From: Fagopyrum homotropicum
Taxonomy: Eukaryota; Streptophyta; Magnoliopsida; Caryophyllales; Polygonaceae
DNA length: 64,000 nt
NCBI GenBank assembly: GCA_033239125.1
Contig: BSWB01000004.1
Coordinates: 61,751,501 to 61,815,500 of the forward strand
Direction of reading: 5' to 3'
The notes below the pieces were generated by a model. The model made no database searches. It saw only the letters and a program-made list of their open reading frames with translations, and was not told the origin of the DNA. Every line of letters starts with the position of its first letter. The first letter of the stretch is position 1. Shown piece by piece: positions 1 through 12,480 of the stretch. The position numbers were made by a program, and so were the translations under genes.

Positions 1-1236
1 AAGGATAAACCTTTATTACCTACACTCATGATCTTGGGTATACAAACAAAGGAATCACCGGGTAAATCTCATCCTAGGCTTGCATTGAACCAGGAAAGGT
101 ATAACAAGGATAGGATTTGGCAAACTGGAACCTCAACTCAGATAAGGATCAGGAAAGGGCTCGCCTCACTCAGTTCATGTACCATCTTGGTCGAGATGCT
201 CCATGACTGATCGAGGTGTTCGTCGGTTAAGGTAAAGGCCCGAGCTTTCAGGGTCCACTGGGGTAAAGGCTCATTCTTTCCTCGTCTTCCCCACAACTTT
301 CGGCCAATCACCCTAGAACCGCATAAAGAACTTAGCCAAATATCATCATGATAACAATAATAAAATATATAAGAAAGGAATTATTATTCAAACAAGAAAA
401 CTTAACACAAAGGTCTCAATAACTCAATCAAACAATCAAACAAACAAACAAATTGCGTTCCTCAAACACAATTAAAAAAGACAATAATCAAATCAAACTA
501 AGAAAATCTAACAACTTCCTTCAAAGCCAACTTCAAACTAGCTTCCTTCCTTCCTTGATCTTCAACCTTCAACCTTCCTTCCAACTCTGGAGAACTCTGC
601 TCCTTGATCCGGATATTCCGAGATAATTTAACTTTTAGAAATCAACCTCTTTATATAAGAGAATCACCTTCCTAAGATAAGATATCCTTAAAGGCAAATT
701 CCTTCTTAAAAATATCTTCCAATCTTCCAAAATATATCAGCCAAAAAAGATATGCTTCCTTCCAAAAATCCATCCTAAAATATGTGATATTCACTTTCAA
801 AAAATAGAAGATCTCAGCCAAAAATAAAGATCTCGTGGCCGTTATAATATTCACCTCGGTCCAGCATGTCCTGAAGATCACCTCGGCCGAGGTGGCATTG
901 TAGCCAACCGAGGTGAATCTCAATTAAGCGTCAATCTCTCCAATCTGGTCCAAAATCAATTTTCTATCTCATTTCCATGGTTCCTGAGCCTTTCTTATGG
1001 CTCCTCAATGCTCCAGAATGTAGCTCCAATGACTCCTTAGCTTCCTTAGTTCCATTTTGTTCCAAAACGTGCCATTTTCCCTACAATTACAACGAAACTA
1101 GGTGTAGACCTCGATTCTCGCAAATGTAGACAAAACAACATAATGATAAAAGAATATACATCGATACATGCAGATTTATGAAGATAAAACGTCTAAACCA
1201 ATCCCAAAATATAGACAATAATACATGCTATCAACA
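1..1236 (-). mobile_element. LTR fragment of repeat family D (copy D3), cut by window start
   Basis: No gene is visible. The sequence shares landmarks with the two delimited family-D copies at 6040-7757 and 61591-63408: an ACCGGGTAA-AGTCT-like motif near position 56, a run shaped like GTGTAGAC..CTCG..AGACAAA near 1103-1132, and an end of the form CATGCTATCAACA at 1224-1236. By analogy this is the end of a solo LTR or LTR whose sense strand is the minus strand. TATATAAG occurs at 652-659. The left end and its target duplication lie outside the window. Membership in the family is inferred from scattered shared motifs, not from an alignment. Confidence 0.5.
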
Positions 1237-1324
1237 ACTCTATGCACATATGTATACCATTATGAGTGTGTACATAACCATTACATTATTTCATTTATTG
1301 TGAATCAGCTAAATGAACTAAACT

Positions 1325-1925
1325 TGTGTGGGCATGGATTTTTTCTTCGCCAGACGTGCCAATTTCAACACTAATATTTTCTGTCGCAATCTTAGTTGGA
1401 GGTGCAAGGGAATCTTCCATGCTTGATTGTTTGTTGAATATGCTCCTTTCCCTTTGTTGTCCCCCTTGAGGATCCACACAAAATGTATATTCTTATGAGT
1501 ATGTACATATTTATTAATATATTTCTGTAATTGTGTAAACATAATATTGATACACATCTTGTTTGTTCTTGGTCTTTTACTTCAACCGACTTGCCAACTT
1601 CAAGATCAATCATTTCCTTATGCTTTTTAAGTGATGGTGCTTGAGGTTCTTCCATAGAAGATGGATTAATGGGATCATTTTCCTTTATTATCCTCTTTGA
1701 AGATCTACACAAAATACATAACTCAGAAACATAATGTATTTTATGTAATTGTGTGCACATGTAACTAACCTTGTCTGTTCATAGTCCTTGGCTTCGCCGG
1801 ACATGTTAACTTCAACGTTGACCTTTTCCTTTTACTTTTTAGGGGAGGGTGCTTGGGTATGTTCCACAGATGAGGGAGGAATGAGATCCTTTCCCTTTGT
1901 TGTCCTATTTGAAGGTCTGCACAAG
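1325..1925 (-). repeat. Three tandem exon-like repeats in the DUF1985 gene
   Basis: Three copies of a ~50-codon segment lie at about 1325-1478, 1555-1710 and 1770-1925, separated by short intron-like AT-rich stretches. Each reads roughly SSMEEPQAPS, then a lysine-rich patch, then EVGKSVEVKDQEQTR. The copies differ by many substitutions and one frame change, and the spacing is about 236 and 210 bp. They look like duplicated exons (or a repeated linker) between the DUF1985 domain and the missing protease domain. The repetition is visible in the sequence; the exon interpretation is inferred. Confidence 0.6.
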
Positions 1926-4124
1926 TTACAATAGTTAGACACATAATCAATTTTTATAATTGTGTACACATAACATATACTGAATGCAAACCTTTTTGTT
2001 TGAACGGTTGGAATTTTTGCATCTGGTTTTCTTTTCCTGCTTTGCTTGTCCTCCTCTGTTATATTTTAATATACAAAAAAATAGAAATTCATACACATTA
2101 AAACTTATGTACATACATTCCATTGTTGTGAATATTACCCTTTTTCTTTGGTGGATCAACAAATGCATCGTCATCTGAATCAACATCACCAATATTTCTG
2201 ATGACAATATTGGGGCTATTAAGCCTATATTTTAAAAATTTACCTATAAAGTGTATCAAGTTGGGACATTTTTCAATAAGTTGTAAATAAAGTGTGTTAA
2301 AACCATACTTGATTATTTTCTCTTTAACGTTCACTTCACTGGACCTTGTTATGATCACCTCTGTATCTTCAAATCCATTATCAAATAGGAAGTCAAACTT
2401 GACATCTTCGCCTCAATTGGCCACCAGTCAGTGTCATCGTTCTCAATGAATCCTTCAATAGTTTTGATGTCCTCTTTCTTTAGGATATCCACAATACCCT
2501 TTATCTCAGCATAGCCGGGAAATGGCTTTCCGGACTTCCTAGATCTTGAGACGTACCGCAAACACATTGGTTCCGTCTCTTTATCATTAATATTTGCGTA
2601 GTATTGTGCAAACTTTGTTAGAGAATGAAACAACCAAATCTGTGGGAAGTAGTAAACAGTCAATATACTTATATAAATATCTACCCACATTATATTTATG
2701 TAAAATTATGTATACATGTTTTTAGTTTGTGTAACTCTTATATGTTTGATATTCACAATTTGTGTACATTTTGGTATCACCTTGGTTAAGTAATTTTGAA
2801 ATTTTAATTCTAAACAACATAAGCAAGTGCAAACTTGTTGTGCAAGGGGAAATCCTCCAATGTTGTACCCTCCACTAGGTCGTTCTTTACTAGCCTCACA
2901 GGATTGAAGGTACCTCATTGTCTGGTTAATCGCCAAATGACCCCAAGGGATAGAATTAAACATACCCATATCATTCACAATGTTGATGGTCTGTTGGTAC
3001 CTCATTGTGGGGTGACTCTTTACGTGTTTCTGTATAGATCTCCTCCAACTCTTTAGTTGTGCATCTTTCAATCCCAACCACTTTCCTCATATCAACTTCT
3101 GGTAAATCCTCAAAAGAATTGCCACATTCATCAGATCAATTCAGTCCAGTTTTGTCGAAAAACTTTGTTAGTCCAAATCTAATGAAAGCATTGTTGATGC
3201 CGAACCACATGGAATGATTTCTCCTTGTCTTCACCTCCCTCATGAGCATGAAGTGTATCACTTAATTCCTCATCTTGAGCCTTGTGCTCATATGAATTAA
3301 CGGAGCAAAGGGGTCGTTCCTTACTTTGGCCTTGTCTTCCTTGCTCATATTGTCCATTATAGTGGGTATCATTACTGACCTATAGAAGCAGTTGATCCTA
3401 ATCATCTCATTCTTATCATTTTCATCTCATCTGTATGTAAACTGTAATAATATAAGTCAGTTTTGCATGATTGATTTTATGTACATATGAGATGCGAAAT
3501 ATTATGTTTATATTAAAATGCACACCCAAGCTGGGTAGTGTGTCTGTCAAACATTCTTGTAGAATCTTGTGTGTAAGTGTCAGTCATCCTTTGTTACAAT
3601 TATAGTGCAAACAATTAATGAGTTTAATCATGCATAATATATAGTAAATAAAATGTACATGTGTATGTTGTACATAATAAAAATTATGTAATGATTGATG
3701 ATTGTTAACTGTGTAAAAATAAATATGATTTACATACTTAAAAATGTGCATACATTGAGTTAGGTGTCTTGTGTCAACATACATATGATGTGCACAATAT
3801 TAGTGTCTCATAATAAGTGTTATACATAAAGATGATGTACATATATGTTTTCAGTATACATATTTAAACATAAAATATGTCGTATACAAACTACACATTG
3901 CATGAAATATGTCTCATATTTAGTGTTATTTCTGCATAATGTTCTATCATAATATGATTTCCCATGTATACGTAAAGCATGAAGAAGGTTCTACCACACT
4001 ATGTTTTCCTACATATGATTTCCTAAATCAATCATTACAAATCTTGCGAGGAAGACTCTGCACCTGATTTATCTGGTTGCTTCCTCATGTGAGGCTCAAT
4101 ACCCATCATTTTTTTACTTGCCAT
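1325..4124 (-). pseudogene. DUF1985 (Ulp1/Mutator-type transposon) protein gene, broken
   Basis: A split gene read on the minus strand. A plausible first exon begins with ATG at 4122-4124 (MASKKMMGIEPHMRKQ) and ends at a GT donor near 4040. The next readable block (about 3450-2710) has the hallmarks of DUF1985: WFGINNAFIRFGLTKF, then IPWGHLAINQTMRYL, then GYNIGGFPLAQQV. It continues at 2690-2370 with CLRYVSRSRKSGKPFPGY. DUF1985 proteins are usually carried by Mutator-like elements together with a C-terminal Ulp1 cysteine protease. That domain should lie below position 1300, where repeat D3 sits instead, so it appears lost. The frame shifts near 3010-3060 (between ELEEIYTE and TMRYQQT) and stops occur in the DUF1985 block. 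Exact exon edges are uncertain. No mudrA transposase or terminal inverted repeat was found. Confidence 0.65.
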
Positions 4125-4706
4125 TATTTCTCTTGTAATCACACAATTGCAATGAATCATATAGAATTGTCAATGTCAATTGAATGATATAAATAATATG
4201 TGGTAAATTATATCATGTTTTGATCTAATGTACATATCTAAACCAACATCATTCTGTACATAATCTACTTTTATAGTCAAATAAAGTCAATCATAACAAA
4301 TCTCCATCAATATATGTACACATCTAAAGCATCGTTTATCTGTTAGTGCATATAATATATGCTTGTGTATCATGAAACCTCTGTCTATGTGTACATAAAT
4401 TAAAAATGTTTTGCTACACACAACATCAACAGAACAAACAACACCAAATTTCAACTTTTTCCGATTTTCAAATGTAGACAATCAACATTTTTGTTCAAAA
4501 AGATTCATACATAACAAATCTCAATTAGTATATGTACACAATCACTATCAAACACTGTAAACAGGTGTACATGTAAACTAACAATGTACGATATTCTTCA
4601 AACACAAAATATATAGAACAAACAACAATATAATGCAACATTTTCCGAGTTTCAATGTAAACAGATTCATACATAACAAAATCAAGAATCAATATATGTA
4701 CACAAT
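2700..4706 (-). other. Intron/5' region of the DUF1985 gene, rich in TGTACATA-like words
   Basis: Between and upstream of the coding blocks the DNA is AT-rich and strewn with TGTACATA, TATGTACACA and related words, for example around 3650, 3835, 4250, 4310 and 4540. No other coding segment stands out. The stretch continues without a break across the insertion at 4707-20708: a sequence starting ACAATCACTATCAAA occurs at 4531 and again, in diverged form, at 20709. Confidence 0.5.
4702..4706. repeat. Target-site duplication of LTR A (left)
   Basis: ACAAT directly before the TG of LTR A. The matching copy is at 20709-20713. Removing 4707-20713 rejoins a sequence found in diverged form at 4531, which supports the boundary. 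Confidence 0.85.
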
Positions 4707-6039
4707 TGTAAGAGCCTTAGTCTTTAGGAGTTGAGTTGTGCTGACCTAGGACTAAGTCGCCCCTGCGCCTCAAGAGGGCCCCCCTGCGCCTTGTCTGGTC
4801 CGCCCCTGCGGGTTTGTGCGGCTGCAGCCACCTTTGTTGACCTCTTGACCTTGTTTTCGGCTGGCTTCTTATATAAGCCACCTTTGCTTCTTGAGGAGGG
4901 TTTACTTCAGATTACTCAACTCCATCTTCCCTCTCCCGTTCACCTTCTTCTCCTTCCTCCTTTGGATCTCCATCTTGTTCTTCTTGGATCTTTGTTGAGT
5001 TTGTGAGAGCTTTTGTGTGGCTTTGCTTGTAAATGATGTTGTTGTGCTTGTTGTGCTTGTTGATATCCAGCCTTGAGGTTATGGTGTGATTCTTCCTCTC
5101 TTTAGGTTCAGCTTGGTGAGCTTCTTCCTATCTTTCTTCTTTCCTTCTTTTCTTCCTTCCTAGCTTAGACCCCACAAGTTTGATCTTGTGATAACCTTCA
5201 TAGGCTTTGTTTTGATGTTCATACATGTGTGTATATGTATGTGGTTGCTTCTTGTGTCGTGAAGAAGTGAAGAGATCGTGAGAACGATCTAAGAGGAGTC
5301 GAGGCCAACCTTCTACACAGACAGGCGCCCTTGTGCCTACCTTGAGCCGCACCTGCGCCTGGTGTGTGAGCCGCACCTGCGCCTTGTTCCAACCGCCCCT
5401 GCGGCCATCTACACCAGCTTAGCTTTGCTCGTGGTTCTTCAGGTGTGTCTTGCTTCTAGGCTTGCCTATGGATGGCATTACCTCTTTCTTTCCTAGTGTG
5501 AGTGTGTAGTAACATGCTAGGTATAGATGAGAGTATATGATGATGTTATGATCATGTTATGCCTTAGACGGCTTTTGAGGATTTGTGAGTTGGGAGGCTT
5601 AGGTTGAGGATGATCCTATGAATCCCTTGGGTCTAGGTGTGACCCCTTTGATTGATAGGAGATTGATACATCTCCATGCCTTGTTATAAGGTAGTGTCCC
5701 TCTCAGGATTGGAGGTTGATCGTGGTTGAGTTTTGTACGAGGTTGAGGTAAGTCCGTAGGACTTACTTAGCTACCATCCTTATATTGGGTGTTTGCCTGA
5801 GTGGTATGTGTGTTATATGCTTAATAAGATAGCATGTGATATCGATTATTACCGACCTATGTTTTATTGATAGCCCCGTATGTGAGGCAGTGATAACCCT
5901 TCCCTTCATCCTATAAGGGGCTGGGGGTTCTCTGTGTCCATGCCATCTGGTATACAAGAGGGGCGCAATCCACTCCCATAGGGTATACGGGTTGTGTGAC
6001 CGACACTACTTCCAGATGGACGTCAGGCCTAGAGGCGGG

Positions 6040-7757
6040 TGTTCGCCACTTAGCGTGCGTGCAAATAAGCTTTAAATTTATAAAACTAGAAATCAAGAAA
6101 GCGAACCCGCAGTGTACGGATCGATATAGTTGAGCAAGAATTCCAGAGTATCGAACACAGGGATTTGGGGGGAACAAATTCAGTTGTAAGTTATCAAGCA
6201 AGTAAATGTAAGAAGCTTTTCAAGTATTGGGAAAACAACAATCCTAAAGATCCAGGAATCCAGCTGCGGCAATCGATTCAAGATATACTAATGATATAAG
6301 GACAGAGTTGAGGTATGCAAAGGTATACGAATGTAAGGTAATCGTACGGTGAAGTTCCAAAAACCTTATATGACTCACCTACAAGACACTCTCTATAAAG
6401 GTTGTTGAGGCTTCAATATAGAAAGGTTCTAAAGATGAGAATTAATGTCAAATACCCAAACTTATAATCCAAGGATCAAGACTAACTAAACCGATTAAGG
6501 TTGTGACACTCACAATCGAGGTAGAGGTTGTTGAGGCTTCACTACCACCTAGAAAAGGCAAGCCTAAACTAAGTTAAAGCAAATCTTTAACTTTGGATTA
6601 AAGTAAAAGCAAGTTCGTAACTTAACACAAAATTACGGCTAGTTCTTGAGTTCCACGGCCGTGGAAGCTCAAGAACAGACCGTGGATTAGGGTTGTCGTC
6701 GATTCTCTCTAACTCTCAGGGTCCAATCTGTTTACGATCGATCTATCATCATCTAAGCCACAACTATCAACCCTTCACCTTAGAATTGTTAAGGGTTTTT
6801 AGCCAACAATAGTCATATTGATATCAAATTCAAAGTTTAAAAGAATGAAAGATGAAAACTTCCGAAAACCTTCAATAACTTTCAAATCAATCTCAACGTC
6901 ACAATCAAGAACAATAATCGTTACTAGATTCAGAATAACACAAACAAACACAAATCTTAGATAAGAAGGAAGAACGGGATGTCAATCCGTCTTCTAAATC
7001 AAACCTAAGCAAGAAGCGAAATCTCCTTTCAAACAATCTTCCGAATCTTCGATCTTCCGTCAATCCGGAAATCACAATAGCAATACGCCAAAAATCTCTC
7101 AAACACAATCTCCGCCAAATGAGAAATTACGGCAATTCCAAGCGCAAGCGTAAGATGCGTCTATGCGTAAGCGAAGGTGACGGAATCTCCCTTCGTCCGT
7201 CCTTTTATAGTGTAAGATAAAATATCAGCCCGGCCCAATTGCGTAGGAGATCATGGCTTAAAGTGTGGCGAAAAAGATCGCTAAGATCACGGTCGTGGAA
7301 GAGTTCCACGGCCGTAATTTAGAGCGTGGAAATCAACACGGTTTGAACCAACTTCTCCATGGCCGTAGAAGTTGCTGGAATGAACCACGCTTCCCTTGCC
7401 ATGGTTCCACGGCCGTGGACTTTGAACGTGGAAAGTAATACGGCCGTATTTTAGAGGGTGGTTTAGGGCAAGAACGTGATTTTTCCTTAGCCTCGTGCAT
7501 CCTTCAAGTTGGCACTCCTTTAGCTCCTAGGAATGTCCTCAATTCATGGACATGCTTAATCAACTCCATCCTTGCTCAATTCCGTTCGGAAATAGCTCTC
7601 AATTACCTATAATCAACATAAAGCTTGTGTAGATCTCTATATCGACATTATAGACAAACTAGCTCACAAATGCATTAATGCTCAATCAATGACTATCAAT
7701 ATGGATCAAATACACTTAGAAAACGTGCCTAAAATATCACAATATTTCATGCTAACA
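6040..7757 (-). mobile_element. Solo LTR D1 (family D)
   Basis: A 1718-bp insertion in LTR A, starting TGTTCGCC and ending GCTAACA. Flanks are GCGGG (6035-6039) and ACGGG (7758-7762), a 5-bp duplication with one mismatch. A closely related LTR (near 32842) runs uninterrupted across the site, which confirms the insertion. It shares with D2 (61591-63408) an AACCCGCAGTGTACGG-like start region, a GTATCGAACACAGGGAT-like run, CCACGGCCGTGG palindromes and similar ends. No gene is seen. The likely sense strand is minus, judged from the related LTR H. Confidence 0.75.
6640..6680. repeat. Long palindrome around CCACGGCCGTGG in D1
   Basis: CCACGGCCGTGG at 6653-6664 is the centre of a larger inverted repeat: GTTCTTGAG on the left pairs with CTCAAGAAC on the right, with one unpaired base, giving an arm of about 17 bp. 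A second full palindrome is at 7407-7418, with partial ones at 7306-7315 and 7357-7368. Confidence 0.8.
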
Positions 7758-8100
7758 ACGGGGATGTATCGGTCCTCGTGTCACATAGTTTCATCTATTT
7801 ATATATATACGATTAGAGTGAAAGCCTATGATATAAAGATTATAAAATGGGTAAATGTGTGATAACATGTTGATGTGTTTATCTTTCATGACTTGTGTTT
7901 GTGCTTATGCATTACCTTATATATATGTATGGTTAGCTAATGGTTTCATACCATGTTGTAGATGCCTTACAAGATAGGCGAGGTGCTGAGTGATCTGGCA
8001 GGGTGACAAGCCGAGGACTCTCGTACATTAGGTAGTTATGGTTATGGGGAAGTTTATGTTTCCCTCCTGTGTGAGGATGATGTTTTGTACACCTCCTGTG

Positions 8101-10718
8101 TGTAATATCCGGAAAATTTATTCCGTTTATTCCAAGTCAAATTGAATTTCAATCCTTTGACCTTTTCCATTCTACCTAGTATTATACCCAACACAAATTC
8201 TATCATTTTATGTAAGCTTTAATTCACATAAAATGATCAAATTATATCAAGCCCTAATATATGTATACATATTTATATAGATATAAATATATCCATTTTG
8301 TTGACAAGCCCATATGACAACATTTGACAAAGCCATGAAAATTATTTAACAAAGCCATGGCAAGTATGTGACAAGGCCATGCAACTTTAATTTCCTTTGT
8401 TTCAGCCCACTTTCTTACCTTGCTTGCATACATCACCAGCTCAACAGTGTATCAATAATCCAGTGAGCCCAGAAGGTCCCCAGTCCAGCGATGAAGGAGG
8501 CTTTCCCTCTCCAGCCTTCACGTATGCCTACTTTCTTCTGCATTAACTACTCCCGCAAATCACGCAACAGATTGTATGCTTTCCTTCTCCAGCCTTCACG
8601 TCTGCCCGGATCTGCTACTCTTTCCCTCTCCATCCTTTACGTCTTCCTCCCTCTTAGCGTCCAGATACACTCCAAAGATACACTGAAATTCTCGTTCACA
8701 ACCTCCTCTACCTCTCCTCCCTTTTCCGTTTGTCTCCACTGATCCTCTATCTATCCACGGCCAACAAGAAGGACGAGAGACCGGTGCAGCCCTGGCCAAC
8801 GTTACCTTCCTTACAGACGCACAGCAAGAGTAGTCTCGAGTTGGAGCCGACGACCCAAACCTAGAGTAAGTCCTCTGCATACTTTTCTTTTCAAGGTGTG
8901 AGAAGGAATCCAACGTAGTCCCGTTGCTGCAGATCCAACGAGTTCATCTAGGGGTTGAGTGTTGTTGCTGCAGATCCAACGAACCCATCCAAGGACCCAA
9001 CCCTGTGTGTCACCAACCCAATCTACGTGAGGTCAGGGTTGTGAGAAAGGTAGGCTATCCTTAGCGATTTCTATCATCCTAGATACCTCAGTAGAAGAGT
9101 TAACCTATACTCCTGAAATAAAGGTTTCGATCCAGTGACCAACAAGCTTGTGCACATTAGAGGGAGACTTCCAAGGTGAGGCTAGTGAGAATCAAACACA
9201 GGAGTTCTGGTGCATCACAGAGTTTAGCATTCTGAAAAATCTAGGTGTCGCAGTCATGTTTACACCGGTTATTCGATACTTTAGAAGTATCATCCACCGT
9301 TCAATTTTTAGTATGATATAGATGGAGTTGCATACTGTAATGTATCTGAAGTTGAGACAGATCCAACGGTCGGATCTGGATCTATAGGAGCTCAAAGTAG
9401 ACTGGTTGAGCAATTGTGAATTTTCTCAAATTTTGGCTATGTATGGAAATTCTGGATGTTGGAACCAACTTTGGAGATTTATGTAGGAGTTGTGGTTGAG
9501 TGATTGTGAGAGATATTTGCTCCTGTGAGTAGCATGCATATCATAGATGACCTAGAGATTTATTCCGAAATTTTATATTTTTATTCGAGCCTCGTTTCTT
9601 AAGCCAAAGTCGGACCTTAGCGACTTTTTATGAAAATCAAGAATTTTGTTTAACTCTTATAAAGCTTTAACAAACTATCTCTTGAGAGATAGATTGTGGA
9701 AATAGGTTCCAAAGGAGAGTTTTAAACTAGGTTATAGAATATTTTGGAGTTTCGGGACCAGTGGTAAAATAGTCATTTTACCTTAGGAGGGCATTTTAGT
9801 AATTTCTCTTGATGAGATTGTACATCTTAAAAGTTATAAACTTCTAAGAATATGGGATGTATTTTGATCCACTTGCCTTGTATAACAGGCGATTGAGTTT
9901 CTACGGTTTGCTGACCGAGTTGAGATTAAGAGAGTGAAGATTTGATTAAGGTAACTCCTTGCGACTTACTTAGTTGGTTTCTAGATGTTAGTTGAATGAT
10001 GATAGTGGTGTGTATTGATTGTTTAATAATTACAACATGCATAGGACGACCTTTATTATTTTATGGCCCAAGTGTATGTATAACGGGCGGTGACATCACT
10101 ACCCAGTTCTGACAGGAGTTTGGGAGGTTCTCTATACCCAAACCATACAAGTACAAGGTGAGATGCATCGGATCCATTCCTGATGGTTGCACGGGGACGG
10201 AGGCGAGGTTTGGGAATCCCTCGTGTCAAAAAATAAGTATCATTAGTAAGAGTGAATTACCTAAATAAAGATAATAAACATAGATTTCTCTAAAAGCATG
10301 ATATATGTTTAGTTTTGCTATTGTGTTTGTGTGCTATTCTCATTTATCTAACATTTAGATAGCTAGCTAACGGTTGATTTATGTTGTTGTTTAGATTTAC
10401 CACAGGTTAGAGCAGCAGCTGAGTGATCCGGAAGTAGTGGTCAGTCGGGTCTCCGTACTCCCTAGATAGGGGTTGGGTTTTCATATGGATGTTTCTTTTA
10501 TAGCATGATGACAGTTAGACTTTTTCTTCTTAAGTATCGTTGGTTGTTAGACGTTTGTTTTACTTCATGTCCTTTAAACCATTGCTTATGAATTTTGGTT
10601 TTTCTTAATTTGTGTCTTGTTGTAAGATCCTAGTAAGGTTGTTGTCAAATGGAGGTCGGGACCCATTGTGAGGTCCTAACCATTAGCGTCCCGAGTTCTA
10701 AGAATTCGGGGTGTTACA
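8101..10718 (+). repeat. 5' LTR of element B
   Basis: It starts TGTAATATCCGG and ends GGGGTGTTACA. It is 2618 bp against 2236 bp for the 3' LTR; the difference comes from internal gaps in the 3' copy, for example around 19690-19720 and 20200-20420. It contains a short run of TGACAAAGCCATG-like units at about 8300-8385. Confidence 0.88.
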
Positions 10719-10721
10719 ACA

Positions 10722-10733
10722 TGGTATCAGAGC
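10722..10733 (+). other. Primer-binding site of element B (initiator Met tRNA)
   Basis: TGGTATCAGAGC, the complement of the 3' end of plant initiator methionine tRNA, sits four bases after the 5' LTR. This is the usual primer for minus-strand cDNA in plant Ty3 elements. Confidence 0.9.
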
Positions 10734-10986
10734 GAGGTTGGCAACAATGACACTTGAAATTTTCTAAAAGGCCGAATAAGTAAATAAGCAAAACCCGAAA
10801 AGGAATATAAGTTTTTCCAAAGGAACTTTGGTTTTCAAAATGCATGCATAGCCTAGTTGGGATAGAAAGTACGGATGATCGCCACTACTACCGCGGATCT
10901 CAGTATGCTTAGTACGGATTTTAGGTTTTTGGCTCGCTTTTGACTTATTAGCTAGAAATTAATTGTAGTTGTTATCACTCGTGCAG

Positions 10987-12480
10987 ATGACACGTACTAG
11001 GGCTACACCAGCTATTGGTCGAGGTAGAGGTCATCCACCTCTTCCTCCAGCTGGACAGGGTAAGGGTGATAGGACTCCTGTGGTTAGAGGACGCGGATGT
11101 GGAGGTAGACCTCCATTGGCGAGAGGTCGGTGTCGAGCTCCTCGAGAGGATCCACCAACAGCGAGCATGCCAAATGCTGGAGTGGAAGAGGTGACTGAGA
11201 TTATGGTTCCCGTGGTGGGGAATGAGACCACTGCTAGGTCTGGAGCACAAGGAACACGTTCGACTGGATCAGGACGCGTCTCTATAGGGGCATCTGAGTA
11301 CAAAGAGTACAAAGTGTATGTCCAGTGTATGGAGGAAGTTGCCAGGACAGAGGGACTTGCCCCGGTACCGCCAGTACCGGCTAGGTCAGCTCAGGTGGCA
11401 CAGAGAGTGACTTAGGCGCCAACTGTGCCTGAGAGGAGAGTTGAGGTTGATAGGGCTCCTGCTGGGTCTAGAGCACCGAGGCCGGATGAGTGGTTGAAGG
11501 CTTTCAACACCTTGAAGGTCCCATCATTCGATGGGGAGATCGGGTTGGAAGTTGAGCATTGGATAGGGCACGTGGAGACTGTACTAGAGTCTATACGTTG
11601 TCCAGAGGATCGACAAGTGGAGTTAGTACAAACCTTGTTCAGAGAGCAGGCACATTACTGGTGGCGGACCATTCGTAGCCGAGTCACCAGTTGGGATCAA
11701 ATGAGGAGCATTATTAGAGAGAGGTACTGCCCTGCGTCGTTGAGGAGAGAGATATTTCAAGACTTCATTCAGGCGGGATTTGAGGATATTTCTGTTGCTG
11801 AGGTAGTCAAGAAGTTTCAGAAGGAGTTGACACTACTTGATCCAGATGCACCTCCGGAAGAGCAGCACGTATACCTCTTCTCCCGGAGGTTGAGAGAGAG
11901 CACTCGTTCGTATCTAGCAGGATTTCATTGTGAGTCTCTTGCAGATTATCAGGACAGGGCTTCTGCCTACGAGAGAGACAGACCAAGCCCTAGGAGAGCT
12001 GCTCAGTCAGATAGACCTAATAAGCGGCAGAGGACAAGATATGCTAGTGGTAGTATGTGAGTATCTGGTTTTGGGCGAGGACAGACTCAAGGACGACATA
12101 GTCACACCGTCACAGTTCAGACTCCAGCTGGGGGTTCACAGTGTCATAATTGTAGTGGCTACGGACACATCCGATCGATCTGCACGAAACTGCCAGTGAC
12201 CTGCTTTCAATGCGGCAAGTCTAGACATAGAGCTGTATTTTTCCGCCAGGGCAAGGCTCCGTCTCAGCAGGGTTCTTCCCCTGCAGGTATATCGGGAAGT
12301 GGACAAAGGCCACCACAATACCAAGCTCCGAGTCAGTAGCAGCAATACCGAGCCCCAAGTCAGCAACAACAATACCGGGCTCTAGGATATCCTTCCTCAC
12401 AAAGCTCTATGCAGGTATCCGGTCATGGCAAGGGACGTGGTAGTGCGGCTGATACCAGGGGAGCCCCGGCGAATGTTTGA
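10987..12480 (+). pseudogene. gag of element B (broken)
   Basis: Starts at ATG 10987 with a basic, Gly/Arg-rich leader (MTRTRATPAIGRGRG). The capsid-like region runs at about 11480-11960, with WWRTIRSRVTSWDQMR and a following YLAGFH segment typical of plant retrotransposon gag. A zinc knuckle CHNCSGYGHIRSIC follows near 12138. A second knuckle, CFQCGKSRHRAVFF, has Phe in place of its last Cys. In-frame stops lie at 11413-11415 (TAG), 12058-12060 (TGA) and about 12338 (TAG), all in one frame, so they are substitutions rather than frame changes. The frame is lost near 12470 before the protease. Confidence 0.88.

Noticed and set aside
10722..10733. Possible tRNA fragments at the TGGTATCAGAGC sites
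   Set aside because: Only 12 bases complementary to a tRNA end, placed as retrotransposon primer sites; no tRNA gene structure around them.
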